Below, one piece after another: positions 7,789 to 16,619 of a stretch of 21,468 bases of DNA. The translations under genes were made by a program, and so were the position numbers. Numbering within the stretch: position 1 is the first letter of the stretch; each line of letters opens with the position of its first letter. Origin of the DNA: Gemmatimonadota bacterium. GTDB taxonomy: Bacteria > Gemmatimonadota > Gemmatimonadetes > JACCXV01. The notes under the pieces were generated by a model that did not search any database, was not told the origin of the DNA, and saw only the letters and a list, made by a program, of their open reading frames with translations. The stretch is taken from contig JACCXV010000319.1 in the NCBI GenBank assembly GCA_013696835.1, forward strand, positions 1 to 21,468, in the 5' to 3' direction.

Positions 7789-8247
7789 CAGCCGCTGCGA
7801 GCTAGTCCTGAGTCCGCCGACATTTATCATTTGAGCTCGGCCGAAGCCGCAGTTTGAGAACCGTGCACGAAGGATTGAGCCCCGCGGAGAAGAGGCGAAT
7901 AATGTCCGCACCGCCGTATCGAAGTCAAGAAAGGCTCGTCGAGCATTGCAGAAGGATTTGTAGACAAAGCGTGAACGGCGCCTGGCAGGGCCTAGATGCA
8001 TGTCGCATAAGATAGATTATGTAAACTTGCGCGTGTCTGGCGCAGGCGGGCATTCCTTAGGGCCCGACAGCAACGTTTCCCCTCCTGTGCTTCCTCCATC
8101 GCTCGTGACGCCTCTTTGACGATCACGGCGCCACTCAAACCGCATGCGACCCTGCACTGGCGGAGCGGCGCCTGTCGCCGGCTTTGCGCGCGACTGCTCG
8201 CTTGAAGTCCTCGTGAGTGGAGAGCGTGAGAGGACGATCGCGTCGGC
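7789..8247. other. Intergenic region, no convincing gene
   Basis: 459 bp between the zinc-ribbon gene and the methyltransferase stop. Open frames here are short and Ser/Arg-rich, as expected of random GC-rich frames. The stretch at about 7900-8030 is clearly richer in A/T than the surroundings. It includes a small inverted repeat, CATAA (8006-8010) with TTATG (8017-8021). This is the natural place for the promoter of the minus-strand zinc-ribbon gene, though no clean -35/-10 pair is visible. No tRNA-like fold was seen. Confidence 0.5.
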
Positions 8248-9165
8248 CTATGCGGCGCAGGCCTGGATGGAGTGCGGGAGAGGTCGCTCCCCAGAGGCTT
8301 GGACAGGCTCGAAGACGGCGAGGTAGCCACTTCCCTTGGCCAGGTCGTGCGTCGAGACGTGACGGTATCCCGCGGCTCTGAACTCGCACCGCAGAAGCAG
8401 CTTCGGCGTACCGTGCCGGGACGTCTTGCGATCCAGGTCCACCACGCCCACTCGCGCCCCCGATCTCAAGGCCGGAAGCAGATTGTACAGCAAGCCGTAG
8501 GGCTGCGCGACCTCGTGGTACATGTGAACCAGGATGGCCAGGTCGATCGAGGAGGGCGGCAACCGCGGATCGTGTGCGTCGCCGAGGCCGAGCCGCACGT
8601 TGTCGAGACCCTCGCGCTTCACGCGACCAGCAAGCTTCTCCAGGTACTCCGGCATGATGTCCTGCGCGAGCACTGTACCGCCGGGACCCACACGACGTGA
8701 CAGCCTCAACGTGTAGTACCCGCTGCCCGCACCGATGTCGGCGACGCGCATGCCTTCGCGCACATGCAGCAAGGACATCACACGTTGCGCTTCGCGTGCC
8801 TTGTCACGCGTGCTTTCATCGGACCACGTGTCCGTGGTGATGCCGGCCACCGGACGGTCGGGAGCGGGAAACGCCGTTGCCGGCACTCCCGGAGGCCCCA
8901 GAGCTACCAGGCGCCTCGTGGGCCGCAAGGTGTCCACCGCGGAGCCAGCGGCCTCCCGGGAGGCTCCGCGCGCGCCTTCGCGCGTCAGGCCTGGAGAGGG
9001 CGCCGGTCTGGATTGCGCAGGCTGCGCCCGCGCGCTTCCGTCGGCGGGTGCCGCGGGGGGTCGCGGCGCGGGGGTGCCCCCGCACGCGCCGAGAGCGGCG
9101 AACGCGAGGAAGGTGGCTACTGCGTGCGTCAGCGAGTCCCGGGGGCTGGGCTCGCGAACCCTCAT
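8248..9165 (-). CDS. SAM-dependent methyltransferase with lipoprotein signal peptide
   Basis: 305 codons. The ATG start overlaps the stop of the peptidase gene as ATGA (9162-9165), so the two are translationally coupled; a longer frame up to 9363 lies wholly inside that gene and is not needed. The N-terminus has a hydrophobic stretch ending in LGAC (25-28), a lipobox that would place lipidated Cys28 outside the cytoplasmic membrane. A Pro/Ala-rich linker (about 30-60) follows. The catalytic domain has SAM motif I VADIGAGSGYYT (141-152), an acidic residue after strand 2 (AQD, Asp169), and DLAILVHMYHEVA (208-220). This matches the COG4798-type predicted methyltransferases, several of which carry signal peptides. 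Substrate is unknown. An exported SAM enzyme is puzzling because SAM is cytoplasmic. Confidence 0.85.
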   Translation of the reverse strand: MRVREPSPRDSLTHAVATFLAFAALGACGGTPAPRPPAAPADGSARAQPAQSRPAPSPGLTREGARGASREAAGSAVDTLRPTRRLVALGPPGVPATAFPAPDRPVAGITTDTWSDESTRDKAREAQRVMSLLHVREGMRVADIGAGSGYYTLRLSRRVGPGGTVLAQDIMPEYLEKLAGRVKREGLDNVRLGLGDAHDPRLPPSSIDLAILVHMYHEVAQPYGLLYNLLPALRSGARVGVVDLDRKTSRHGTPKLLLRCEFRAAGYRHVSTHDLAKGSGYLAVFEPVQASGERPLPHSIQACAA

Positions 9166-10883
9166 CGCGTTTCGCTCGTGTGCTTCCGACCTTGCGCGAA
9201 GGTATCGCCGAAGAAGTCGCCCTCGTTCCAGGTAGGACGGTGGGGATCGTTCGCGATCTCCAGGCCGATCAGGAACTGCAGTTGGGCGTGACGGGCTCCG
9301 CCCTCGAGATCCATGGGCTGCTCCATGTCGTCGCTCGGTGCGTGATACCGTGTGCGCATCCACTCCTGGAAGACCTCGCTTCCCGTCGCGCCGGAATCCG
9401 CCCTCTCGAAGCCCTGCATCACGAACAGCGAAGGAATTCCCTGTCGGATGAAGGAGTACTGGTCGCTACGGACGAAGAAGACCTCCTCCGGCGCGGGATC
9501 CGGGCTGAGCTTCAGCCCGAGCTTCCGTGCCGCACGCTCCGCGGCGCCTCCCAGGCTCGAGTGCTGAGATCCGTGAGCTACCATGTCCGCCGGCGAGAAC
9601 AGGATGCCGAGGCCGTCGACGTTGACGTTGGCCACGATATTCTCGATCGGCAGGGTGGGGTGTGTCGCGAAGTAATCGGATCCCAAAAGCCCCTTCTCCT
9701 CTCCCGTCACAGCCAGGAAGAGGATGGAGCGCGAAGGGGGGCGCGGCAGTCGCGCGAAGGCGCGCGCGATCTCCAGCAACGCGGCGCTCCCCGACGCGTT
9801 GTCGAGTGCCCCGTTGTGGATCGAGTCACCGTTCACGGGCTCCCCCACTCCCAAGTGGTCGAGGTGGGCCGTGTAGACCACGACCTCGTCGCGCAGCCGC
9901 GGGTCGCCGCCGCGCAGGAGCCCCGCCACGTTCGGGCTCTCCAGTCGGGCGTGGCGCGTACGCGTCCGCACGCGGATCCGAACGGGAAGGTCGAAGGTCG
10001 GCGGCTTGCCCGTTTCCGCGTCGCGAAAGACGTCCCCGAGCGCCCGTGGTGCACCCTGGAAGAGCGCCTCGGCGCCGGAGGCGCTGAGCGTCGCGGCGGC
10101 ACCGACGGTGGGAAAAGCGTCGCGTGGCGAACCGTCTTCCTGCAGCCAGCGAAGGCTCGGGAACCTCGATCCCTGCACCATGCGCTCCCAGGGGAAGACT
10201 TCCGACGGCAACCGCATCATCAGCACGCCGACGGCGCCGCGTGACACGGCGTTGGCGAGCTTCTCGCGGGATGCCGCATGGTGGGCCCGATGCGTGGGTG
10301 GCAGTGTGGGTGGACCGCGCCGCAGCACGGCCACGACCTTTCCGCGCACGTCGAGCCCGGCGTAGTCGTCGTAGCCCAGCTCGGGAGCGGTGACCCCGTA
10401 GCCCGCGAACACCACCGGTGCCGTCACGTCCGACCTCTCCCTCGTGAAGTGCGGCGCCAGGTAGAAGTCCTGCCCTTCCCGAAGCTCCTGCCGAACACCC
10501 TCGCGAATCAGCACGAGCGAGCCTTCCCTGGGCACCACCTCAGCCCGCAGCAGCGGCACCGGCTGCTCGTAGGACGCCTCGCCCCCCGGCTCGAGGCCCA
10601 GGCCGGCGAACTGCGAGGCGACGTAGCGTGCCGCCAGCGAATAGCCGCGTGTGCCGGTGTCCCTTCCTTCGAGGAGGTCGTCCGCCAGGAACGACATGTG
10701 CGCGCGCAAACTTGCGGCCGTGATGGAGGGCACAGCCGAATCCGCTCTCGCCGTGCTACGGCCGGCGGCGGCGGAGGTCGCCCTCTCTTCCCTTTCGGAG
10801 GGGTCCGATTCGGAGTGGTCCGAGCATGCGATCGCCGCGAGGGAAGCTGCAACCATCAGCGTGCGGGGCGAGAAAGGCTTCAT
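9162..10883 (-). CDS. M28 family zinc metallopeptidase, exported
   Basis: 573 codons from ATG, preceded by AGGAAGAA on the minus strand. The N-terminus is a signal peptide, possibly of lipoprotein type (AIAC, Cys20, though the -3 residue is not ideal). Residues about 150-280 look like a protease-associated (PA) insert. The zinc site is complete: TAHLDHLG (His340, Asp342), GALDNASG (Asp361), TGEEKG (Glu395 as base and Glu396 as ligand), NVDG (Asp423) and YHAPSDD (His514). It is therefore predicted to be an active di-zinc aminopeptidase or carboxypeptidase-like enzyme in the periplasm. Its stop overlaps the start of the methyltransferase gene, and its start lies 30 bp after the TonB-like gene. 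The peptide substrate cannot be read from the sequence. Confidence 0.93.
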   Translation of the reverse strand: MKPFSPRTLMVAASLAAIACSDHSESDPSEREERATSAAAGRSTARADSAVPSITAASLRAHMSFLADDLLEGRDTGTRGYSLAARYVASQFAGLGLEPGGEASYEQPVPLLRAEVVPREGSLVLIREGVRQELREGQDFYLAPHFTRERSDVTAPVVFAGYGVTAPELGYDDYAGLDVRGKVVAVLRRGPPTLPPTHRAHHAASREKLANAVSRGAVGVLMMRLPSEVFPWERMVQGSRFPSLRWLQEDGSPRDAFPTVGAAATLSASGAEALFQGAPRALGDVFRDAETGKPPTFDLPVRIRVRTRTRHARLESPNVAGLLRGGDPRLRDEVVVYTAHLDHLGVGEPVNGDSIHNGALDNASGSAALLEIARAFARLPRPPSRSILFLAVTGEEKGLLGSDYFATHPTLPIENIVANVNVDGLGILFSPADMVAHGSQHSSLGGAAERAARKLGLKLSPDPAPEEVFFVRSDQYSFIRQGIPSLFVMQGFERADSGATGSEVFQEWMRTRYHAPSDDMEQPMDLEGGARHAQLQFLIGLEIANDPHRPTWNEGDFFGDTFAQGRKHTSETR

Positions 10884-10913
10884 GAGGCTGGTTCTTCCTA
10901 CGTTGAGTGGATG

Positions 10914-11753
10914 TCAGAAGACGGTCTCGGTCCAGGTCCAGGCCTCCACGGGAGATCCCGCAGCCGTGGCAGGCATGAAGCGGGAGCGCCGAGCGGCAAT
11001 GGCCGCAGCCTCGTCGAGAGCCGGCATACCGCTGCTACGCAAGATGTTAGTCGCTATTACATCCCCCGCTACATCAACATGGACCCGCAGCTGGACCGTC
11101 GCTCCCCTAGCAGCGCCGGGATCGACCTCGCGGGGAACGGAGGGGACCGCCATGTGGATCGGCACGGGACCGGTGCTCTCCGCATCGCCGGTGTTGGCGC
11201 CGGCTGACGCCGGGCTTCCGTCACCCTCACCGTACTTCCCCTCGGCGTACTGTCCCTCGGTGAATTGCGCCTCGGCGTACTGCCCATCCAGTCCCCTGTT
11301 GGCCGCCACCTGCCCGTATGTCGACGCTTGTGTTCCGCCGCCGTTCCACGCCTCCAGCGAGCCCTGTTCCTCCTGCTCGGCCGACGCCACAACCCCGACA
11401 TCTTCCCGCTCAGAGGAAGGCGGTGGTGACTGGACAGGCTCGGAGGCGGATGATGGGGCCTTGACCGGCCTGGAATGGGATGGGGTGGCGATCTCATCTG
11501 GCTCGGCTCGGTCACCGGTAGCCACGTCTCGTCCCTGTGCGGGGGTCGAGGCATCGACGGACATCGAGGTCGCCCGCAGGAGGGTGATCGGGACGATCGC
11601 ACTACTCGCGGTCCCGCCGTGCGAACGTGGATCTCCCCGCCCGAGCGGTTCGCGACGCGTTGGCAGACCTGCGCCGGCTGCGAGGACGACGAGAAGGAGC
11701 GCGTGCAGGCCGACCGACCCGAGCAGCGGGTGGCGCACGAGGCGCTGGCTCAC
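10914..11753 (-). CDS. TonB-like energy transducer protein
   Basis: 279 codons from GTG, with the GTG overlapping the stop of the GWxTD gene (GTGA). One hydrophobic segment at about 12-30 anchors the protein in the inner membrane. A long disordered middle (about 31-215, rich in Ser, Pro, Glu, Gln and Gly) would span the periplasm. The last 64 residues form a TonB C-terminal domain: VQLRVHVDVAGDV (220-232), LRSSGMPALDEAA (238-250), FMPATAAGSPVEAW (259-272) and a final VF. The linker carries four tandem pentapeptides at 157-176. Standard TonB passes proton-motive energy from ExbB/ExbD to outer-membrane receptors; no exbBD or receptor gene is in the window. The Pro-Lys/Pro-Glu tracts of classical TonB are missing, as in many TonB-family proteins of this kind. 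Confidence 0.85.
   Translation of the reverse strand: MSQRLVRHPLLGSVGLHALLLVVLAAGAGLPTRREPLGRGDPRSHGGTASSAIVPITLLRATSMSVDASTPAQGRDVATGDRAEPDEIATPSHSRPVKAPSSASEPVQSPPPSSEREDVGVVASAEQEEQGSLEAWNGGGTQASTYGQVAANRGLDGQYAEAQFTEGQYAEGKYGEGDGSPASAGANTGDAESTGPVPIHMAVPSVPREVDPGAARGATVQLRVHVDVAGDVIATNILRSSGMPALDEAAAIAARRSRFMPATAAGSPVEAWTWTETVF
11226..11285 (-). repeat. Four tandem 15-bp units encoding pentapeptides in the TonB linker
   Basis: Units at 11271-11285, 11256-11270, 11241-11255 and 11226-11240 encode GQYAE, AQFTE, GQYAE and GKYGE. Units one and three differ by a single base; units two and four have diverged. The pattern [GA][QK][YF]xE points to tandem duplication of a 15-bp unit within the coding frame. 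Confidence 0.85.
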
Positions 11754-13933
11754 GGACCCAGCTCCAGCAGCGCGCGACGCTCGACCTCGACTCCCGTGAC
11801 CAGATCCTGCACGACTGCCGTGACCGTGTAGGTGCCCGGCAGGAGAGCGCTCAGGTCCAGCGAGATCGTCTCGAAGGTGGACAGAAGAGGTCCGGGTCTT
11901 TCTTTCTCGAACGCGAGCGACACGCCATCCGGGCGCTCTTCCGCCTCTCCCGCGGCGGCCCCGAAGATTCGCTGCAGCAGGCCACGCCTCACCGGCCGGT
12001 CGGAGCTGACGCGGTACTCGACGCGATACCGGACGCGGCCGGTTCCCAGCGGGCGCAGCTCGTAGATCTCGTAGTAGAGGGAAAGCGGTACGCGCCGCGA
12101 CACGCGAGGCTGAACCAGAGGATGCAGAGCCAGGCCAGCGCGGGTCGGGGCCGCGGGGTCGGCGCTGGCCGGCGTCACGCGGCTCGCCAGCAGGAGATCG
12201 CTCATCTGCAGGCCGTCCCCGGCATAGGATGGGATTTCGATCTGTCCCCTTCCGAGGGCCACCGACGAAGCATCCGGAGTCTCGACCTGCACGGCATAGG
12301 CATGGTCCCCCGCGTAGGTCGAGAGCTCGAAGGCCCCCGCAAAGGGTGCTGACCCTCCCGCTCTGGCCGGCGCGAGGTCATTCGGCGACAGCGTGTCGGT
12401 GAGCCCCAGCAGCTCTGCGTAGGCTTCGTCGTAGAGCTTCATCCGGGCCAGTACTCTGCTGGCAGACGGGGAGCCGGGCATCAGACTGGAATCGGATGCA
12501 GCCTCCCAGGCCAGCAGCAGGTCCGTCCGGGAGCGATCCGCGAGGCTGCGGAACGTGAAGGGCCGGGCCTGCAGCGGCAGGATGGCCGGGCCGCCGGATG
12601 GGACGAACGTATCGGTGGACAGCCCCACCAGCGTGTTCGCGACCCCTTCCTGACCGGCGTGACCCACCCTGACGTTCGAGTCCCCGATGTCGGTGGTCGG
12701 AAGCACCGAGTAGACGGTGTCGTTGCCCCTCCCCATGGGGCCTTCCATGAGCTTGAAGTGGAAGTGGAGTCTCCCGCCTGGAGCCTCCGTCCGCCGGTAC
12801 CGCCAGAACTCGTCGCCCCCCACTTCGACGTGCCGCTGGTCGGGCTCCCCATGACGCAGGTAGATCGTTCCGCGGTCGTCGAGGCTGCGCCCCTCCAGCC
12901 GCGTGTCGAACGACGGCCGTCCGAGATCGTCAACGTAGTCGCCGATGACCTTCTCCTTGGCGAACGGCTTCTTCCAGAGGTAGCGGCGGCGCGCCTCCGA
13001 GATGCGGCGGTACTGCTCCGCCAGCCTCTCGTTGGCGTCCGAGAACGGGAGCGGGTCGCGCGCCTCCCAGAAGCCGAGGAGGAACGCCACCTGGCTCGGC
13101 GTGTCCCCCGCCCGCGCCGCGGCGAGCTCCTCCGCGTCCATCAGCGGTGCGACGTCTTCCCAGTAGGGCTCGAGGTCCTCCGGTTGGCGAGCCGCCTGGA
13201 TGCCGGCGCGAAACTCCCGCGTGGCATCGGCGTCGTGGCCCTTGTCGAAGAGCAGCCGGCCGGCGGCATACAGCCGCAACGAGGAGGCGCTGGCCTCGAC
13301 CGAGCTCCACAGGTCGAGGAGCTCGACCAGCTGCTCCAGTTCGCCGGTCTGCAGATGAAGCCGCGCCGTGTGCAGCGCCAGCTCCGGGCGGAAGTCCGCG
13401 GCGAGGTGCCTGCCAAATGCCTCAGCCAGGCGCCTGCTCTCGCGCACGTCGGGATAGAGGGCGCTCCAACGGCTGTACGCGTCGCGGTATCCAGGCTCCC
13501 GCTCGAGCAGCGTGACGAGCGCCCGCCGCGCTTCGCGCTGCCCTTCCCAGCCATCCAGCGCCAAGTACGTGTCGGCGAGCTCGTACAGACCTGGCGTGGA
13601 GGCCGGGTCCTCGCGCAGCACCTGGCGAAAGGCGCGAATGGCGTCGAAGGCGTGCAGCGGAAGGTGCCGGCGGGACAGGCCGAGCTGCAGGTACGCCTCG
13701 GCCGGCGGGCGGTAGCCGCGCGCGAGCGCCCGCTCGAAGGCCGCTGAGGCCCCACGCGCATCGCCGCGCGCAAGCAGCTCCAGGCCCCGGTGGTACTCCG
13801 CATCGGGCGACGCCGCAGGACGCAGGGTGTCGGCGGCCGCGAACAAGTCCGTGGAAGACGTCGCTGCCGCCGGAGCGCTTTGCGGCGCGAAGAGCAGAAA
13901 GGACAGCAACGTGCCCGCTCGTGACCGCGTCAT
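11750..13933 (-). CDS. GWxTD domain-containing envelope protein with TPR-like N-terminal half
   Basis: 727 codons from ATG at 13933, with GGGAGG on the minus strand ahead of it; a frame extension to 13996 overlaps leuS and is unlikely. The N-terminus is a signal peptide (TLLSFLLFAPQSAPAAA), so the protein is exported. Residues about 40-280 are helical with TPR-like repeats (YHRGLELLARGDARGASAAFERAL). The GWxTD-type domain follows: GFWEARDP (287-294), NERLAEQY (301-308) and LDDRGTIYLRHGEPD (351-365). The name-giving GWxTD stretch reads GRSLDD here, a degenerate form. The C-terminal 330 residues contain beta-rich segments and a conserved-looking VTAVVQDLVTG near the end. The family occurs in Acidobacteriota, Gemmatimonadota and relatives; its function is unknown. 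It starts 49 bp after leuS and overlaps the TonB-like gene. Confidence 0.85.
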   Translation of the reverse strand: MTRSRAGTLLSFLLFAPQSAPAAATSSTDLFAAADTLRPAASPDAEYHRGLELLARGDARGASAAFERALARGYRPPAEAYLQLGLSRRHLPLHAFDAIRAFRQVLREDPASTPGLYELADTYLALDGWEGQREARRALVTLLEREPGYRDAYSRWSALYPDVRESRRLAEAFGRHLAADFRPELALHTARLHLQTGELEQLVELLDLWSSVEASASSLRLYAAGRLLFDKGHDADATREFRAGIQAARQPEDLEPYWEDVAPLMDAEELAAARAGDTPSQVAFLLGFWEARDPLPFSDANERLAEQYRRISEARRRYLWKKPFAKEKVIGDYVDDLGRPSFDTRLEGRSLDDRGTIYLRHGEPDQRHVEVGGDEFWRYRRTEAPGGRLHFHFKLMEGPMGRGNDTVYSVLPTTDIGDSNVRVGHAGQEGVANTLVGLSTDTFVPSGGPAILPLQARPFTFRSLADRSRTDLLLAWEAASDSSLMPGSPSASRVLARMKLYDEAYAELLGLTDTLSPNDLAPARAGGSAPFAGAFELSTYAGDHAYAVQVETPDASSVALGRGQIEIPSYAGDGLQMSDLLLASRVTPASADPAAPTRAGLALHPLVQPRVSRRVPLSLYYEIYELRPLGTGRVRYRVEYRVSSDRPVRRGLLQRIFGAAAGEAEERPDGVSLAFEKERPGPLLSTFETISLDLSALLPGTYTVTAVVQDLVTGVEVERRALLELGP

Positions 13934-13982
13934 CAGCGCGTCGCCTCCCTGGCTCTGCGCTCGCTCCTGGGGCGCCGGCCCG

Positions 13983-16619
13983 TCAGCCGCTCCCACGCGT
14001 AACCACGTTCACCAGCCGGTTGGGTACGACGACGACCCTGGCCACGCTACGATCGCCGATCGTTTCGGGGATCCTCCCGTGGGCGAGCGCTCGCCGGCGC
14101 ACCTCCACCTCCGACAGGTCCCGTGCGACCCGCATCTCGTCGCGGAGCTTCCCGTCCACCTGGATGACGATGGTGATCTCCTCGCCGGCCATGGCAGAGG
14201 CGTCGTGCTCGGGCCATCCCGCGTCCAGCACGAACGAATCGTGGCCCCCCGCGTGCCACAGCTCCTCCGCGAGGTGCGGGGCCGCGGGCGCCAGCAGACG
14301 GACGAGGTCCTTCAGCGTCGCGCGGAACAGCCCGCGGTCTTCCTCAGCCCACGCGACCGAGGAGGACCCCTGGAGGCGAGGCGCGTCGGCGAAGGCGTTG
14401 GCGGCGTTCACCAGCTCCATGATGCGGCTGATCGCGGTGTTGAAGGCGAAGCGCTCGAGGTCCTGCGTGGCGCGCAGGATGGCGTGCTGGCGCGCGGCGT
14501 TCAGTTCCCGACGGGCGTGCGCGGCGGGTTCGTCCCCGTTGGAGCTGCCGGCCTCCTCGCCAATGCCCTCCGGAGCGCCCCTCTCCGCGGTCTCCCCCTC
14601 CTCCGTTTCTCGTGCCGCTGAGTCCCAGAGGCTCTCGTGCCGGGCATACAGCCGCCACACGCGCTGCAGGAAGCGGGACGCGCCGTGCAGGCCGCTGTCC
14701 TCCCAGTCCCCTCCCTGCTCGAACGTGAAGCCGAACAACATGTAGACACGCAGCGCGTCGGTCCCGTACGTGGGGATGTATTCCTCGGGCGCCACCACGT
14801 TGCCCCAGCGCTTCGACATCTTGGCTCCCCCGCGCGTGATCGGGCCCTGGTGCCGCAGCGACCTGAACGGCTCGTCGAATGCGAGGAGGCCGAGGTCGCG
14901 CAGTGCCTTGACGAAGAAGCGCGCAAAGAGCAGGTGCATCACCGCGTGATCGATCCCTCCCACGTACATGTCCACGGGACACCACGTGTTGACGACGGCG
15001 GGATCGAACGGGCGCCCCTCGTCGTGCGGGGAGAGGTAGCGCAGGAAGTACCACGAGGAGTCCACGAACGTGTCCATCGTGTCCAGGTCCCGTTCGGCAT
15101 CGCCGGCGCACGCGGGGCAGCGCGTATGGCGGAAGCTCGCGGACCTCCCCAGGGGGGAGAGGCCACCCCCTTCGGGGCCGCCGCCTCCGATCGAGAAGTC
15201 CACGTCGTAGGGCAGCTCAACCGGGAGCTCGGCGTCCGGCACGGCAACCGGTCCGCATGTCGGACAGTGCACGATCGGGATCGGGGCGCCCCAGTACCGC
15301 TGACGCGACACGAGCCAGTCGCGCAGGCGCGTCTTCACGGCGCGGCGCCCGCTGCCCAGCCGCTCCAGCTCGCGCGTGATCTCCTGCATCGCGACGCGCG
15401 ACGACATGCCGTCGAAGCGCCCGCTGTGGATGAGAACGCCCTCGGCGTCCTCGGCCTGAGTCATCTCGTCCCCTCCCCCGTGCGCTGCGGCCCCCTGCGG
15501 CTGCGCATGCAGCGGCCCACCGTGAGCTGCGATCACGCGCCGCACGGGCAGCGCGAACGCGTTCGCGAAGTCCAGATCGCGCTGGTCGTGCGCCGGCACG
15601 GCCATGATCGCGCCCGTGCCGTACGACGGAAGCACGTAGTCCGCGATCCAGATCGGCAGGCGCTCCCCGGAGAGTGGGTGCAACGCGTGCGCGCCCGTGA
15701 ACTCGCCGGTCTTCTCCCTCACCGTGGAGGCGCGCTCGATCTCCGTCGCCCTGCGCGTGCGCTCGCGGTACTCCTCGACCATGTAGCGGCGCTCGGGTGT
15801 GGTCAGCTCCGGGACGGTCGGGTGCTCGGGGGCGAGGACGAGGTACGTGGCGCCGAACAACGTGTCGGGACGGGTCGTGAAGACCTCCAGCGCGCAGCCC
15901 GGTAGCCCCTCCACCTCGAAGCGGATCTCCGTCCCCTCCGAGCGGCCGATCCAGTTGCGCTGAATCGTCTTCGTCTTCTCCGGCCAGTCGATCCGGTCCA
16001 GCCCCTCCAGCAGCGCGTCCGCGTAGGCGGTGATGCGGAAGAACCACTGCGTGAGATCCCGCTTCGTCACGAGGGTCCCGCAGCGCTCGCACGTCCCCTC
16101 GGGGGTGACCTGCTCGTTCGCCAGCACGGTCTCGTCCCTCGGACACCAGTTCACCGGCGCCTTCCGGCGGTACGCCAGCCCTGCCTCGAACAACCGCAGG
16201 AAGAGCCACTGCGTCCAGCGGTAGTACTCGCGATGGCACGTGACCACCTCGCGGCGCCAGTCGTACATGGCCCCCATCTCACGGAGCTGCGTGCGCATGT
16301 AGGCCATGTTCTTCTCGGTGAAGTCCGCCGGGTGCGCGTTGTGCTTGATGGCGAAGTTCTCGGCGGGCAGGCCGAAGGCGTCGAAGCCCACCGGCTCGAA
16401 GACGTTCCAGCCCTGCATGCGTCGCATCCTGGCCCAGCAGTCGGCCGGCACGTACGAGTACCAGTGCCCGACGTGAAGGCGGTCGCCGGAGGGATAGCTG
16501 AACATGACGAGGCAGTAGCACTTGCGCGCTGCGTCCGAGAGGTCCGTGTGGTGCAGGCCCTCGGTCTCCCAGCGCTCGCGCCAGCGGGACTCGATCTGTG
16601 CGGGGTCGTAGCGATCCAT
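13983..16619 (-). CDS. leuS: Leucyl-tRNA synthetase
   Basis: 878 codons. The class I signature HVGH (49-52, the HIGH motif) follows FSYPSG. A zinc-ribbon-like region with CPRDE and CERCG follows, then the CP1 editing domain with GTGAIMAVPAHDQRD (about residues 335-349). The second signature KMSKR (600-604) sits in GGAKMSKRWGNVV, with Arg where Ser is usual. The C-terminus is an anticodon-binding and tail domain. Length fits the bacterial enzyme (about 860), with two low-complexity inserts, one near residue 365-390 and one Glu/Gly-rich at about 660-700. The ATG at 16619 was chosen because MDRYDPAQIESRWRERW matches the usual N-terminus; there is no good ribosome binding site, and in-frame starts up to 16760 are possible. 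It charges tRNA-Leu in the cytoplasm. Confidence 0.97.
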   Translation of the reverse strand: MDRYDPAQIESRWRERWETEGLHHTDLSDAARKCYCLVMFSYPSGDRLHVGHWYSYVPADCWARMRRMQGWNVFEPVGFDAFGLPAENFAIKHNAHPADFTEKNMAYMRTQLREMGAMYDWRREVVTCHREYYRWTQWLFLRLFEAGLAYRRKAPVNWCPRDETVLANEQVTPEGTCERCGTLVTKRDLTQWFFRITAYADALLEGLDRIDWPEKTKTIQRNWIGRSEGTEIRFEVEGLPGCALEVFTTRPDTLFGATYLVLAPEHPTVPELTTPERRYMVEEYRERTRRATEIERASTVREKTGEFTGAHALHPLSGERLPIWIADYVLPSYGTGAIMAVPAHDQRDLDFANAFALPVRRVIAAHGGPLHAQPQGAAAHGGGDEMTQAEDAEGVLIHSGRFDGMSSRVAMQEITRELERLGSGRRAVKTRLRDWLVSRQRYWGAPIPIVHCPTCGPVAVPDAELPVELPYDVDFSIGGGGPEGGGLSPLGRSASFRHTRCPACAGDAERDLDTMDTFVDSSWYFLRYLSPHDEGRPFDPAVVNTWCPVDMYVGGIDHAVMHLLFARFFVKALRDLGLLAFDEPFRSLRHQGPITRGGAKMSKRWGNVVAPEEYIPTYGTDALRVYMLFGFTFEQGGDWEDSGLHGASRFLQRVWRLYARHESLWDSAARETEEGETAERGAPEGIGEEAGSSNGDEPAAHARRELNAARQHAILRATQDLERFAFNTAISRIMELVNAANAFADAPRLQGSSSVAWAEEDRGLFRATLKDLVRLLAPAAPHLAEELWHAGGHDSFVLDAGWPEHDASAMAGEEITIVIQVDGKLRDEMRVARDLSEVEVRRRALAHGRIPETIGDRSVARVVVVPNRLVNVVTRGSG

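Noticed and set aside
8877..10244. Plus-strand frame of 455 codons opposite the M28 peptidase
   Set aside because: Shadow of the peptidase and methyltransferase genes, which have complete catalytic motifs.
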